Below, in pieces: positions 9,036 through 17,591 of a stretch of DNA of 64,000 nt. Under the pieces are notes generated by a model, which saw only the letters and a program-made list of their open reading frames with translations, made no database searches and was not told where the DNA came from. Numbering within the stretch: position 1 is the first letter of the stretch; each line of letters starts with the position of its first letter. A program made the translations under genes and the position numbers. The DNA comes from an uncultured Clostridia bacterium (GTDB lineage: Bacteria; Bacillota; Clostridia; Oscillospirales; Acutalibacteraceae), in contig CALGRR010000004.1 in the NCBI GenBank assembly GCA_937880805.1, forward strand, positions 1 through 64,000, given 5' to 3'.

Positions 9036-9221
9036 ATGGCAGTACCCAAGAGAAGAGTTTCAAAGGCAAGAAGAGACAAGAGACGTTCAAACGTGTGGAA
9101 GATGTCCGCTCCCCAGCTCGAAAAGTGCTCAAACTGCGGTGAACTCAAGAGAACTCACAGACTTTGCCCTGAATGCGGTTACTACAACGGCAAGCAGGTA
9201 GTAGTTAAGGAAGAAGCATAA
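9036..9221 (+). CDS. rpmF: 50S ribosomal protein L32
   Basis: 61 residues, with AAGGAGGTG upstream. N-terminus MAVPKRRVSKARRDKRRS is typical of bL32. The zinc ribbon has all four cysteines (CSNCGELK ... CPECGYY), the zinc-binding C+ form of the protein. It is the second gene of the yceD-rpmF operon and is followed by a hairpin with a T-run. Confidence 0.97.
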   Translation: MAVPKRRVSKARRDKRRSNVWKMSAPQLEKCSNCGELKRTHRLCPECGYYNGKQVVVKEEA

Positions 9222-9234
9222 GTCAAAATAAAGC

Positions 9235-9265
9235 GGCAGAGGCTTGAAGCCCCTGCCTTTTATTT
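9235..9265 (+). terminator. Terminator of the yceD-rpmF operon
   Basis: GGCAGAGGCT pairs with AGCCCCTGCC (one A-C mismatch), followed by TTTATTTTTT. Confidence 0.75.
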
Positions 9266-9273
9266 TTTCAGGA

Positions 9274-9305
9274 AAAAGGTCGGTTTCAAACGAAACCGAC
9301 CTTTT
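9274..9305. terminator. Second, symmetrical terminator between rpmF and the oxidoreductase
   Basis: Perfect 14-bp stem AAAAGGTCGGTTTC / GAAACCGACCTTTT with loop AAAC. It ends three bases from the stop codon of the convergent gene and mainly serves the minus strand. Confidence 0.85.
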
Positions 9306-9307
9306 AA

Positions 9308-10315
9308 TCATTTTATTTCAACAGTTTTATTTTGCTTTGCCGATTCATAGCAGGCACTAACGATTTTTGCGGCGTGACCGCCCTCGGATGCGTCAATTTC
9401 AAAGGGCTTGCCCGATTTAAGGCAATCATAAAAATCATTAATCAATGCCGAATGCCCGCTGCCCCAATAATGCTTGCCGTGAAAAACCTTATCGGAATTG
9501 AGCTCAATTTCTTTAAGAGAATTGTTTTCATCAAAGCAATAAAGCTTTTCACCCTCTGTGCGAAGCCTGCCTTTTTCAAAAACAACCTCAATAATAACAT
9601 CAGAGTTTTCTGCGTAAGCAAGCGTTGCATAGAAAACAGCGTTAACTCCGTTTTCAAGCTTCATCAGAATGCTTGCGGTATCCTCAACCTCAATAATGCC
9701 TTGCAGATGGTCATTCGATGTGTGGGCAATAAGGCTTTCGCATTTGCCGCCGAAATAATGCACAAGGTCAACCGTGTGAATTGACTGATTTATAAGCACT
9801 CCGCCGCACTCTTTATCAAGTGTGCCGTGCCAATCATCGGAATAATAATCCTCGCCTCTGCTCCAGGTAACAAAAGCTCTTACCGATTTAACCTTACCCA
9901 TAGAGCCGTTTTCGATTATTTCCTTTATATACTGAACGCAGTCATTATATCTGTTCTGAAAGCAAACACCAACCTGCTTTCCGCTTCTTTTTTGTGCTTC
10001 AAATAAAGCATCAGCCTCGGCGGCCGAAACGGAGCAGGGCTTTTCGGTAAGAACATTTATCCCATTGTCAAGAGCCTTTATTGCCATCGGAGTGTGAAGA
10101 TAATGAGGGGTGCATATGTGGATGCAGTCAAGCTCTTCGTTTGCAATAAGCTCATCAAAATCATAATAGGCTTTTCCGCCGAATTCAGCCGCAGCCTTAT
10201 CTGCTCTTTCGGGCTTTATATCGGCAACGGCAACAATCTCGGTATCGGGATTCTTGCTTAACGCCATAAAATGCATTCCGGATACGCTTCCGCATCCGAT
10301 AACCGCAACTTTCAT
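9308..10315 (-). CDS. Gfo/Idh/MocA family NAD(P)-dependent oxidoreductase
   Basis: 335 residues; minus-strand RBS AAAGGAA 8 bases from ATG. Rossmann motif GCGSVSGMHF near the N-terminus and the family signature LTEKPCSVSAAEA (catalytic lysine of the EKP motif) are clear; the C-terminal half is the alpha/beta substrate domain, with GGVLINQSIHTVDLVHYFGG carrying the catalytic-region histidine. Such enzymes oxidise or reduce sugars, inositols or sugar-amine derivatives; the substrate cannot be told. It lies 17 bp after a gene whose C-terminal half is a second Gfo/Idh domain, so the two probably act in one carbohydrate or cyclitol pathway. Confidence 0.9.
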   Translation of the reverse strand: MKVAVIGCGSVSGMHFMALSKNPDTEIVAVADIKPERADKAAAEFGGKAYYDFDELIANEELDCIHICTPHYLHTPMAIKALDNGINVLTEKPCSVSAAEADALFEAQKRSGKQVGVCFQNRYNDCVQYIKEIIENGSMGKVKSVRAFVTWSRGEDYYSDDWHGTLDKECGGVLINQSIHTVDLVHYFGGKCESLIAHTSNDHLQGIIEVEDTASILMKLENGVNAVFYATLAYAENSDVIIEVVFEKGRLRTEGEKLYCFDENNSLKEIELNSDKVFHGKHYWGSGHSALINDFYDCLKSGKPFEIDASEGGHAAKIVSACYESAKQNKTVEIK

Positions 10316-10332
10316 AAAAAAGTTCCTTTCAA

Positions 10333-12354
10333 TCAGAAAGTATTGCTCATATCGCTCTGAATATTCTCAACAACATTTTCCTTGTTTGCGTTGCCTGCTG
10401 CAATTTTTTTCTGAAGCTCCGCATAGTAAACATCTTCATCAACGGGCAACTCAATTTCTTTGCCGAGCCACGATGAAAGGTGGGCAGCATTTGAAATTGA
10501 AAGCCCTCTTATGCCCTCTTCGCCTCTTGCAACAAGGGGCTCGCCGCGAAGAATTGCTGCTGCAAACTTATTTGTAACCTCTGAATGCTGCTTGTTTCTG
10601 CCGCCTGTTTCAACTTCAATCCATTCGCCTTCGATGCTTCCGAAGCCCTCTGTTGCGTTTGCACAATGGTTTGAAACGGTATCTTTGAGCTTATAAAGCA
10701 TAAGCTTATTGTTTTCGCAAACAAGCTTACCGCCGTCAAGTGTGATTTCAAAACGGTTTGTGCCGGGGCAGTCGCCGGTAGTTGTTATGAATGTGCCGGT
10801 TGCACCGTTTGCATATTCAACATAGATTGTAACATCGTCTTCAACTTCAATATCGTGCCATTTGCCCTCGTGGCAGAAAGCTCTTACCTTAACGGGAAGA
10901 CCGCAAATCCACTGCCAGAGGTCAAGGTTGTGGGGGCACTGATTAAGAAGCACGCCGCCGCCTTCGCCGCCCCAGGTTGCTCTCCATCCGCCTGAGTTAT
11001 AATATGCCTGAGTGCGGTACCAATCGGTGATAATCCAGCTTACTCTTCTGATTTCACCGAGCTCACCGCTTTCAACAAGCTCCTTCATTTTTCTGTAAAC
11101 GCAGTTCGTTCTCTGGTTATACATAATGCCGAAAACAAGGTCTGTTTTTGCGGCAGCCTCATTCATTTTTCTTACCTGCTTTGTATAAACGCCTGCGGGC
11201 TTTTCGGTGAGAACGTGAATACCCTTTGAAAATGCGTATTCTGCGATGGGGGAGTGGTCATAGTGAGGCGTTGCAATAATAACAGCGTCAACCTCGCCGC
11301 TGTCAATGAGAGCTTCTGCGGAGTCAAAGGTCTTTATGCCGGGCATTTTTTCTTCCGCCGCTGCAACTCTTTCTGGAACAATATCTGCACAAGCTGTTAT
11401 GCGAAGCTCTGAATGCTCGCCGTTAAGGTGCATTTTCAAGTGTGAATTGCCCATATTGCCAACACCGATAATGCCGAGTCTTACGGGCTGAACCTTGGTT
11501 TCAATAATGTTGTGAATTGCCGAGCAGGCTGCGGCAAATGAAGTTTTGTTATCGGGATAAACATATTTTGTGTTCATCTTTGATGCTGTTGCATCATCGG
11601 GCTCAAGGTTATCAAGACCTTCAAAAACTCTTAAATGGGGCTCAACAGAAAGGAAATAAACCTTTTCTTCCTTATCAAGAGCTTTAAGAATTTCTTCAAG
11701 ATGTCCGTCACCCTCGCCTGCGGGCACAACGGTATCAATTTCGGCAATGCAGTCTTTAATGTGCATATATGTAACATAATCCTTCAGCACCTTAAAGCCT
11801 TCAAGAGTGTCGGAGCCGCACTGGATATAGTTTGAAGGGTCAAAAATGCAGCCGAGTCTGTCGCCGAAATGCTCTGCAATTTCAAGGCATCTTTCATAAA
11901 TATCGCCGTAAATGCCCTTTTCGTTTTCGTGGCAGCAAAGAACACCGTGCTCGTTTGCGTAGTCAACCATAGCGGTGAGTCTTGCATAAACCTCTTCTTT
12001 ATATTCGTCACGGTCCTGACCCTTTGTGAAGAAGAAGCTGAACATTCTTATATATTTTGCTTCAAGCACCTTTGCAACCTCAACGGTTGTTTTGAATGCC
12101 TCAAAGTGGGGAGCAAAATCATCTGTAATCTCAATTTTGCCGTAGTGTGAGCCGATTGAAGAAACCTTGATGCCGCTTGCGTCAAGGGTCTTTTTGAGCT
12201 CTTTTGCTTCCTCAACGGTGAAATTTGAGATGTTTTTGCCGTCAACATTGCGAAGCTCAATGTAGTCAATTCCGTTTGCTTTGCAGGCTTCAATCTGCTC
12301 GGAAATCAGGGGTGAAGCTTCATCTGCAAAAGCAGAAAAAAGAAATCTTGCCAT
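10333..12354 (-). CDS. Fusion: sugar phosphate isomerase/epimerase (TIM barrel) + Gfo/Idh/MocA oxidoreductase
   Basis: 673 residues, GGAGG 8 bases before ATG. Residues 1-~275 are an AP-endonuclease-2/xylose-isomerase-like barrel with the expected metal ligands (E143 in CCHENEKG, D172 in FDPSN, H198 in MHIKD, E238 in SVEPH). Residues ~290-660 are a complete Gfo/Idh/MocA enzyme (GVGNMG at 297-302; LTEKPAG; GGGVLLNQCPHNLDLWQW). The two families are very often encoded by adjacent genes in inositol and sugar catabolism; here they are joined in one frame with no stop between, which suggests that isomerase and dehydrogenase act on successive intermediates. The neighbour downstream is a third, separate Gfo/Idh enzyme. 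Substrate unknown. Confidence 0.9.
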   Translation of the reverse strand: MARFLFSAFADEASPLISEQIEACKANGIDYIELRNVDGKNISNFTVEEAKELKKTLDASGIKVSSIGSHYGKIEITDDFAPHFEAFKTTVEVAKVLEAKYIRMFSFFFTKGQDRDEYKEEVYARLTAMVDYANEHGVLCCHENEKGIYGDIYERCLEIAEHFGDRLGCIFDPSNYIQCGSDTLEGFKVLKDYVTYMHIKDCIAEIDTVVPAGEGDGHLEEILKALDKEEKVYFLSVEPHLRVFEGLDNLEPDDATASKMNTKYVYPDNKTSFAAACSAIHNIIETKVQPVRLGIIGVGNMGNSHLKMHLNGEHSELRITACADIVPERVAAAEEKMPGIKTFDSAEALIDSGEVDAVIIATPHYDHSPIAEYAFSKGIHVLTEKPAGVYTKQVRKMNEAAAKTDLVFGIMYNQRTNCVYRKMKELVESGELGEIRRVSWIITDWYRTQAYYNSGGWRATWGGEGGGVLLNQCPHNLDLWQWICGLPVKVRAFCHEGKWHDIEVEDDVTIYVEYANGATGTFITTTGDCPGTNRFEITLDGGKLVCENNKLMLYKLKDTVSNHCANATEGFGSIEGEWIEVETGGRNKQHSEVTNKFAAAILRGEPLVARGEEGIRGLSISNAAHLSSWLGKEIELPVDEDVYYAELQKKIAAGNANKENVVENIQSDMSNTF

Positions 12355-12390
12355 TTTTATGCCTCCGTTTTTACAAATTATTTCATTATA

Positions 12391-12418
12391 ATTCTATCAT
12401 TTTTTTGCGATAATTCAA
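12391..12418 (-). promoter_or_regulatory. Probable promoter of the oxidoreductase operon
   Basis: Minus strand TTGAAT (12413-12418), 16-bp spacer, TAGAAT (12391-12396). One base shorter than ideal spacing. Confidence 0.45.
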
Positions 12419-12476
12419 TACCTATAATTAAATAATTATAAATATTTTTATAATACATTGCCATACAGATTGTCTG

Positions 12477-12505
12477 TTGAAATCCGAACAAAATTAAAGT
12501 ATAAT
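12477..12505 (+). promoter_or_regulatory. Sigma-A promoter of the lipase gene
   Basis: TTGAAA (12477-12482), 17-bp spacer, TATAAT (12500-12505), 31 bp before the start codon. Confidence 0.75.
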
Positions 12506-12536
12506 ATATATAAATCTTCAGAACGGAGCTGATTTG

Positions 12537-13826
12537 ATGAAAAAGATAATTGCTGTTTTGCTTTCGGTTGCAATAGTTTTTTCTTTTGCGGTGCTTCCCG
12601 CATCCGCAGCGGAAAGTGAAAGAAATATCAATAAAGAAGCTTTTAAAACAGATTATCCCTATATTTTCGTTCACGGAATGGGCGGCTGGGGATCTGATAA
12701 CCGCTTTTATAAGATTTCGCCTTATTGGGGCGGAGGACTTATGCCCAATGCCGAAACGGATTTAATAAAAATACTCAACGAGCAGGGCGTTGAAGCCTAT
12801 GCTCCTTCGGTGGGACCCTTGAGCAGTGCGTGGGACAGAGCGTGCGAGCTTTATGCACAGCTTACGGGCACCGTTGTTGACTACGGTGAGGCACATTCCA
12901 AAGCACATAATCACGAGCGATTCGGCTTCAGCTATGAGGGCAGGGCAACTATGGGTGAGCCCTGGGACCTGAAAGAAAAAATAAACCTTGTAGGTCATTC
13001 CTTCGGCGGTGCAACGGTAAGGCTGCTTGTGTCACTTCTTGCATATGGCGATAAGGATGAGCTTGCCGCAACGGGCGATGAAACAAGTGAGCTTTTCAAG
13101 GGTGGTCACGATTGCGTGCACTCCTGCATAACTCTTTCCGCACCGCATAACGGCTCGCAGGTTGCAAATTTGCTCTTTGACCCCAAAATAACAATGGTTG
13201 CAATTTCGTCAGTTCTCAATATTATCGGTTCAACCTTCGGCAATGAATTCCTTGTGTTCTCGCTTCAGCTCGGTCATTTCGGCATAACACCCACTCAGGA
13301 TAAGGCAAGAGCCTCGCTCAACCTGAAAAAAATCTGGGATTTCTATAAAGCAGACGATAACTGCGGTTATGATATGACCTTAAGAGGTGCTTCACAGCTT
13401 AACGAAAAAATCAAGCTTGCAGAAAACACATATTATTATTCATACACAACCGTTAATTCAACAGAAGGCAAGCTTCTCGGCTATCAGCTTCCGCAGAAGG
13501 GGCTTAATCCGATTTTCTATATCTCTTCAATAATGATTTCCGCAACAAAGGGATTCAACGTTGACGGCATTAAGATGGAGGGTGATTGGGTGGTTAATGA
13601 CGGCATTGTGCCGCTTGCTTCCGCACTTTATCCCGATGTTGATGAAAAAACTGCTCTGAACTTTGAAACTGAAGTTGAAAACGGCAAAAAAATTGAAACG
13701 GGCAGATGGTATTATTTCAATCCTATGGTGGGAACAGACCATTTTGATTTCTGCGGCACAAAGGATTACCCCGTAAGCTTCGAGGATTTTTATTTCGGAA
13801 TGGTCGAAAACGCAAACAGCAGATAA
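12537..13826 (+). CDS. Secreted triacylglycerol lipase-like alpha/beta hydrolase
   Basis: 429 residues from ATG 12537 (GGAG 8 bases upstream; the TTG one codon earlier is less likely). A signal peptide covers residues 1-24 (MKKIIAVLLS...PASAAE). It matches the staphylococcal/Geobacillus-type family I.5 lipases: oxyanion-hole HG in YIFVHGMGGWG, nucleophile S155 in GHSFGG, a probable acid Asp in DGIVPLASALYP and His in GTDHFDF. Expected role: hydrolysis of acyl glycerols or related esters outside the cell. Single gene with its own promoter. No cell-wall anchor is visible at the C-terminus. Confidence 0.88.
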   Translation: MKKIIAVLLSVAIVFSFAVLPASAAESERNINKEAFKTDYPYIFVHGMGGWGSDNRFYKISPYWGGGLMPNAETDLIKILNEQGVEAYAPSVGPLSSAWDRACELYAQLTGTVVDYGEAHSKAHNHERFGFSYEGRATMGEPWDLKEKINLVGHSFGGATVRLLVSLLAYGDKDELAATGDETSELFKGGHDCVHSCITLSAPHNGSQVANLLFDPKITMVAISSVLNIIGSTFGNEFLVFSLQLGHFGITPTQDKARASLNLKKIWDFYKADDNCGYDMTLRGASQLNEKIKLAENTYYYSYTTVNSTEGKLLGYQLPQKGLNPIFYISSIMISATKGFNVDGIKMEGDWVVNDGIVPLASALYPDVDEKTALNFETEVENGKKIETGRWYYFNPMVGTDHFDFCGTKDYPVSFEDFYFGMVENANSR

Positions 13827-13841
13827 AAAAACGGCAGGAAT

Positions 13842-13966
13842 TGAGGCACACTCCGTAAGGAAGTGTGCCTCAGTTATATTCGCCAGACGGCGAGTTTTAT
13901 TGCTTAGCAGTTATATTATGCTACGCATAGTTATATTGTTCTTCGGGCAGTTTAATTGCGTTACAG
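13842..13966. repeat. Array of mini-hairpins separated by AGTTATATT
   Basis: A long hairpin (TGAGGCACACT 13842-13852 with AGTGTGCCTCA 13862-13872) is followed by five copies or near-copies of the nonamer AGTTATATT (at 13872, 13893, 13909, 13929, 13949; variants AGTTTTATT and AGTTTAATT). Between them are short unrelated palindromes: CGCC-agac-GGCG, GC-TTA-GC, ATGC-tac-GCAT, GTTC-ttc-GGGC. The long hairpin may act as the lipase terminator. The regular unit of spacer plus changing palindrome suggests a repetitive element rather than chance. Confidence 0.7.
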
Positions 13967-13972
13967 AAAAAC

Positions 13973-13998
13973 AAGCCCTCGGCATCAGCCGAGGGCTT
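13973..13998 (-). terminator. Terminator of the obg-mrnC-yitT-yebC operon
   Basis: Perfect 11-bp stem AAGCCCTCGGC / GCCGAGGGCTT with loop ATCA; on the minus strand it runs into TGTTTTTC. Confidence 0.9.
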
Positions 13999-14014
13999 GC
14001 AGCATATTATTCAA

Positions 14015-14752
14015 TTATTCAGCGTCGTCAGCGTTTTCCCAGTTGTGCCATACAGCCTGAACATCATCGTTATCCTCAAACATCTCAAGCATTTTTGCCA
14101 TATTCTTGATGTCGTCGGGGTTGGTGAGTGCAGTGTATGTTGAGGGCACATATTCAACCTCTGCGGAAACAAAGGTGTAGCCCTTTGCTTCAAGGTCGTC
14201 ACGGATTGCACCGCAATCGTTGGGCTCTGTTCTGATTTCAAAAACTCCGTCTTCGGTAAGGAAATCGGTTGCACCTGCTTCAAGAGCATCCTCCATCAGC
14301 TTCTCTTCGTCAACATCTTCCTGCTCGATAACAATAACGCCCTGCTTTGAGAACATAAACGAAACGCAGCCGCTCTGGCCCATATTTCCGCCGTATTTAT
14401 CAAAATAGTGACGAACATCGCCTGCTGTTCTGTTACGGTTATCGGTGAGAGTTTCAACGATAACTGCAATGCCTGAAGGACCGTAGCCCTCATATACGAT
14501 TTCTTCGTAATCAGCACCGCCTGTTTCGCCTGCAGCCTTTTTGATAATTCTTTCTATGTTGTCGTTGGGAACGTTGTTTGCCTTTGCTTTTGCAATAACA
14601 TCCTTAAGCTTTGAGTTTGAAGCGGGGTCGGGACCGCCTTCACGAACAACAACAGCGATTTCTCTGCCGATTTTGGTGAAAATCTTGGCACGCTGGTTAT
14701 CGGTTTTTTCTTTTTTACGTTTGATTGTGCTCCATTTTGAATGGCCTGACAT
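14015..14752 (-). CDS. yebC: YebC/PmpR family regulator (TACO1-like)
   Basis: 245 residues, GTGAGG upstream of ATG. The N-terminus MSGHSKWSTIKRKKEKTD is the family hallmark, followed by the VIAKAKANNVPNDNIERIIKK helix region and GYGPSGIAVIVETLTDNRNR. Family members are DNA-binding regulators in some bacteria, and recent work on relatives points to help with translation of difficult peptide stretches; sequence does not separate these roles. Length is normal. It is the last gene before a strong terminator on this strand. Confidence 0.95.
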   Translation of the reverse strand: MSGHSKWSTIKRKKEKTDNQRAKIFTKIGREIAVVVREGGPDPASNSKLKDVIAKAKANNVPNDNIERIIKKAAGETGGADYEEIVYEGYGPSGIAVIVETLTDNRNRTAGDVRHYFDKYGGNMGQSGCVSFMFSKQGVIVIEQEDVDEEKLMEDALEAGATDFLTEDGVFEIRTEPNDCGAIRDDLEAKGYTFVSAEVEYVPSTYTALTNPDDIKNMAKMLEMFEDNDDVQAVWHNWENADDAE

Positions 14753-14844
14753 TTAAAAAACCTCACTTTTTTGCTTTTTTAACCTTGATATTATATAATA
14801 TCGGATTTATATTGTCAAGTTTTATGTATCACCCGACGGAGTAA

Positions 14845-15708
14845 TTAAATAGTTTGCTTGAATCCTTCGCCGAGTATTTCATTTGCTTCGCTCACGATAA
14901 TGAATGTTTTATCGTCAACTGATTTTATGATTCTGATAATATTTGCAATTTCCGATTTTCTCGCAACGCAGAGAAGAATATTCTTGCTTTCTCCCGTGTA
15001 AGCACCCGTTGCGGGAAGAATTGAAACGCCTCTCGGCGTTGAGGTTACAATAGCCTTTGAAACCTCTTCTGCCTTCTGCGTAACAACCATAAGCATCTTG
15101 CCGTTGCCCGTGCCGTAAATCATTGTGTCAATAACCTTTGAACTTACGAAAATAAGAATGATTGCATAAAGACCGCTTTCAATGCTGCCGAAAACAAACA
15201 TTCCCGCACCAACAACGATTGCATCTGAAAGAAGCACCATACTGCCAACCGTTATGTGAGGCCATCTTTTATGAATGAGCCTTGCAACAATATCCGTGCC
15301 GCCGCTGGTTGCACCGGTTATCATTATTAGTCCGAGGCCTGCACCCTGAAGCAATCCGCAAAAGAGCGATGCAAGAATTTTATCGCCCGTGTATGCGGGT
15401 ATAAACAGAGCAAAAACATCGAGTGCGGTTGAAAGAAGAACGGTAACCCACAGCGTTCTTGCAACAAGCTTTTTGCCCAGAAAAATCCACATAAGAATAA
15501 GCAGGGGAACATTGAGAACAAAGTTTACGGTGCCCACGGGCACATCAAAAAGGTGGTTGAAAATAATTGCAAGACCCGTTACTCCGCTTTGTGCTATGGA
15601 ATTCGGAAGTGAAAAGGAATTGACACCTATTGCATAAAGCGAGCATCCGATAATCCACATAAGATTGTTTTTAAGTATATCAAAAACGGATTCTTTGGTT
15701 AACTTCAT
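14845..15708 (-). CDS. YitT family membrane protein (DUF161/DUF2179)
   Basis: 287 residues. Residues ~10-200 hold about five to six membrane segments (GCSLYAIGVNSFSLPNSIAQ start, GLGLIMITGATSGGTDIVAR conserved block). Residues ~205-285 form the cytoplasmic DUF2179 domain (MLMVVTQKAEEVSKAIV ... GVSILPATGAYTG). Physiological role of YitT proteins is unknown. Its ATG overlaps the mrnC stop by 4 bases (ATGA), so it is translationally coupled. Confidence 0.9.
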   Translation of the reverse strand: MKLTKESVFDILKNNLMWIIGCSLYAIGVNSFSLPNSIAQSGVTGLAIIFNHLFDVPVGTVNFVLNVPLLILMWIFLGKKLVARTLWVTVLLSTALDVFALFIPAYTGDKILASLFCGLLQGAGLGLIMITGATSGGTDIVARLIHKRWPHITVGSMVLLSDAIVVGAGMFVFGSIESGLYAIILIFVSSKVIDTMIYGTGNGKMLMVVTQKAEEVSKAIVTSTPRGVSILPATGAYTGESKNILLCVARKSEIANIIRIIKSVDDKTFIIVSEANEILGEGFKQTI

Positions 15709-16115
15709 TCTTTATCGCCTCCGTCAGATGTGCGTATTTCACGGTATAATTCCATTATGCGTTCGCTCTGCCCGTTGAGATATAACCAGCCGAAAAGGCT
15801 CTCAAGCCCCGTTGCATAGTGATAATCTGCACTTGAAGCATTTTTAGGAATGCCGCCCGTGTGTGAATTTCTTCCTCTCTTGAAAACAGCCTCTTCTTCC
15901 TCCGTAAGCAGGGGAAGAATTTTTTTGATTCCCTCTGCCTGTGCGGCGGCACAAACCTTTTTGCTTGCCGATTTATGAAGAGCGTTAACGGGGCGGTTAG
16001 CCTCGCAAACGAGCTCGCTTCTTACAAGCAAATCAAAAACCGTGTCGCCGATGAATGCAAGGGTGAGAGGGCTTAATGAAGAGGTTTTTACAGATTTATC
16101 GATTAATAAATTCAA
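15705..16115 (-). CDS. mrnC: Mini-ribonuclease 3 (23S rRNA maturation)
   Basis: 136 residues, normal for Mini-III. It is an RNase III catalytic domain without a dsRNA-binding domain. Seen: LAFIGDTVFDLLVRSEL (first metal-binding region), the RGRNSHTGGIPKNASSADYHYATGLESLFGWLYL segment with the YHYATGLEALLG-like signature and catalytic acidic residues. It matures the ends of 23S rRNA in Firmicutes. Lies 17 bp after obg and overlaps yitT. Confidence 0.94.
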   Translation of the reverse strand: MNLLIDKSVKTSSLSPLTLAFIGDTVFDLLVRSELVCEANRPVNALHKSASKKVCAAAQAEGIKKILPLLTEEEEAVFKRGRNSHTGGIPKNASSADYHYATGLESLFGWLYLNGQSERIMELYREIRTSDGGDKE

Positions 16116-16131
16116 AGAGTATTCCTCGCAA

Positions 16132-17403
16132 TCAGTTCACAAAATCAAATTCAAGGTCATAAATCGAAACGGTATCGCCTTCGTTGATGCCTCTCTCGTG
16201 AAGAGCATCAATAATGCCGCTTGATATAAGTATTCTCTGGAAATATTGAAGAGATTCATAGTCGTCAAGATCAGTCTGATTAAGAATTTTGAGAAGCCAG
16301 GGAGCTTCAACAAAATAAACATCATCCTCAACTCTGATGGTGAAGCCTTTATCATTCTGCTTTTCAAACATTTCAAGGGGAATGCTTTCCGCCTCATATT
16401 GCCTGATGGGGGGCAGGGTCTGGAGCTTATTCCATATTGCACCAACGATTTCATCCGTGCCCTCGGCAATGGGGGCACACATTGTGTGGAATTCATAACC
16501 CTTTTCGGTGAAATATTTTTCAAGCTTTTCAAGCTGACCGTCTTCACAAAGGTCGATTTTGTTTGCAACAACAATCTGCGGCCTTTTTGCAAGCTCGGGG
16601 TCGAATTTTTCAAGCTCTTTATTGATTATTTCAAAATCTTCAATCGGGTCTCTGCCCTCGCTGCCTGCGGCGTCAACAATATGAACAAGCAAACGGCAGC
16701 GGTCAACGTGGCGGAGAAACTCGTGACCGAGTCCCACTCCGTCACCCGCACCCTCTATAAGTCCGGGAATATCTGCCATAACAAACGAGCTGCCCTCGCC
16801 CAGAGAAACAACGCCGAGAACGGGGGTTAAGGTTGTGAAATGGTAATTGGCAATAACGGGCTTTGCCTGGCTGACAACCGAAACAAGGGTTGATTTGCCA
16901 ACATTCGGGAAGCCTAAAAGACCAACATCCGCAAGAAGCTTGAGCTCAAGGCTTACCTCCCATTCTTCGCCCGGGGTGCCGTTCTTTGCAAAGCGGGGTA
17001 CCTGCCTTGTGGGGGTTGCAAAATGGGGGTTGCCCCAGCCGCCTCTGCCGCCCTTTGCGGCAATGAAGGGCTCGCTGCCCGACATATCCGCCATAACGGC
17101 ACCGCTTTCAAGCTCACGGATTATTGTGCCTCGGGGCACCTTGATAACAAGGTCCTCGCCTCGCTTGCCGCTTTTTCTGCCGCTTGAACCGTTGCCGCCG
17201 TTTGGTGCGGTGTATTTTCTTTTATAACGGAAATCGGCAAGGGTTGAGAGATTATCGTCAACCTGAAAAACAATGTTGCCGCCTCTGCCGCCGTCGCCGC
17301 CGTCGGGTCCGCCTGCCGCAACATATTTTTCTCTGTGGAAGCTTACAGCTCCGTTGCCGCCGTTGCCCGCTTTTATTTTTATTTTCGCAATATCAACAAA
17401 CAT
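16132..17403 (-). CDS. obg: GTPase Obg/CgtA
   Basis: 423 residues from ATG 17403, chosen because MFVDIAKIKIKAGNGGNG is the exact family N-terminus and AGGA lies upstream; an in-frame ATG 24 bases earlier is open. Domains: Gly-rich Obg fold (1-~158, GGPDGGDGGRGG), G domain (GFPNVGKST, DIPGLIEGA, NKID), and the C-terminal OCT/Obg C domain (~345-423). Obg assists 50S assembly and senses guanine nucleotides; in sporulating species it is linked to sporulation control. First gene of the leftward operon. Confidence 0.97.
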   Translation of the reverse strand: MFVDIAKIKIKAGNGGNGAVSFHREKYVAAGGPDGGDGGRGGNIVFQVDDNLSTLADFRYKRKYTAPNGGNGSSGRKSGKRGEDLVIKVPRGTIIRELESGAVMADMSGSEPFIAAKGGRGGWGNPHFATPTRQVPRFAKNGTPGEEWEVSLELKLLADVGLLGFPNVGKSTLVSVVSQAKPVIANYHFTTLTPVLGVVSLGEGSSFVMADIPGLIEGAGDGVGLGHEFLRHVDRCRLLVHIVDAAGSEGRDPIEDFEIINKELEKFDPELAKRPQIVVANKIDLCEDGQLEKLEKYFTEKGYEFHTMCAPIAEGTDEIVGAIWNKLQTLPPIRQYEAESIPLEMFEKQNDKGFTIRVEDDVYFVEAPWLLKILNQTDLDDYESLQYFQRILISSGIIDALHERGINEGDTVSIYDLEFDFVN

Positions 17404-17520
17404 ATTATTTTCCTGACCTTTACACATAATTATTCATAATAGATTATACCCCAAAAAATTCCGTTTTACAATAGCAAATATATTAATTAAAAAATATTTA
17501 AAATATTTACAAATAATTTA

Positions 17521-17550
17521 TTGTTATTTATATATAACTTGTGCTATACT
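17521..17550 (+). promoter_or_regulatory. Probable promoter of the DUF512-der operon
   Basis: TTGTTA (17521-17526), 18-bp spacer, TATACT (17545-17550), 41 bp before the GTG start, in an AT-rich divergent region. Confidence 0.6.
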
Positions 17551-17591
17551 GTACGATGAATTAAAATCGGATAGTATCGGCAGGTGAGATT

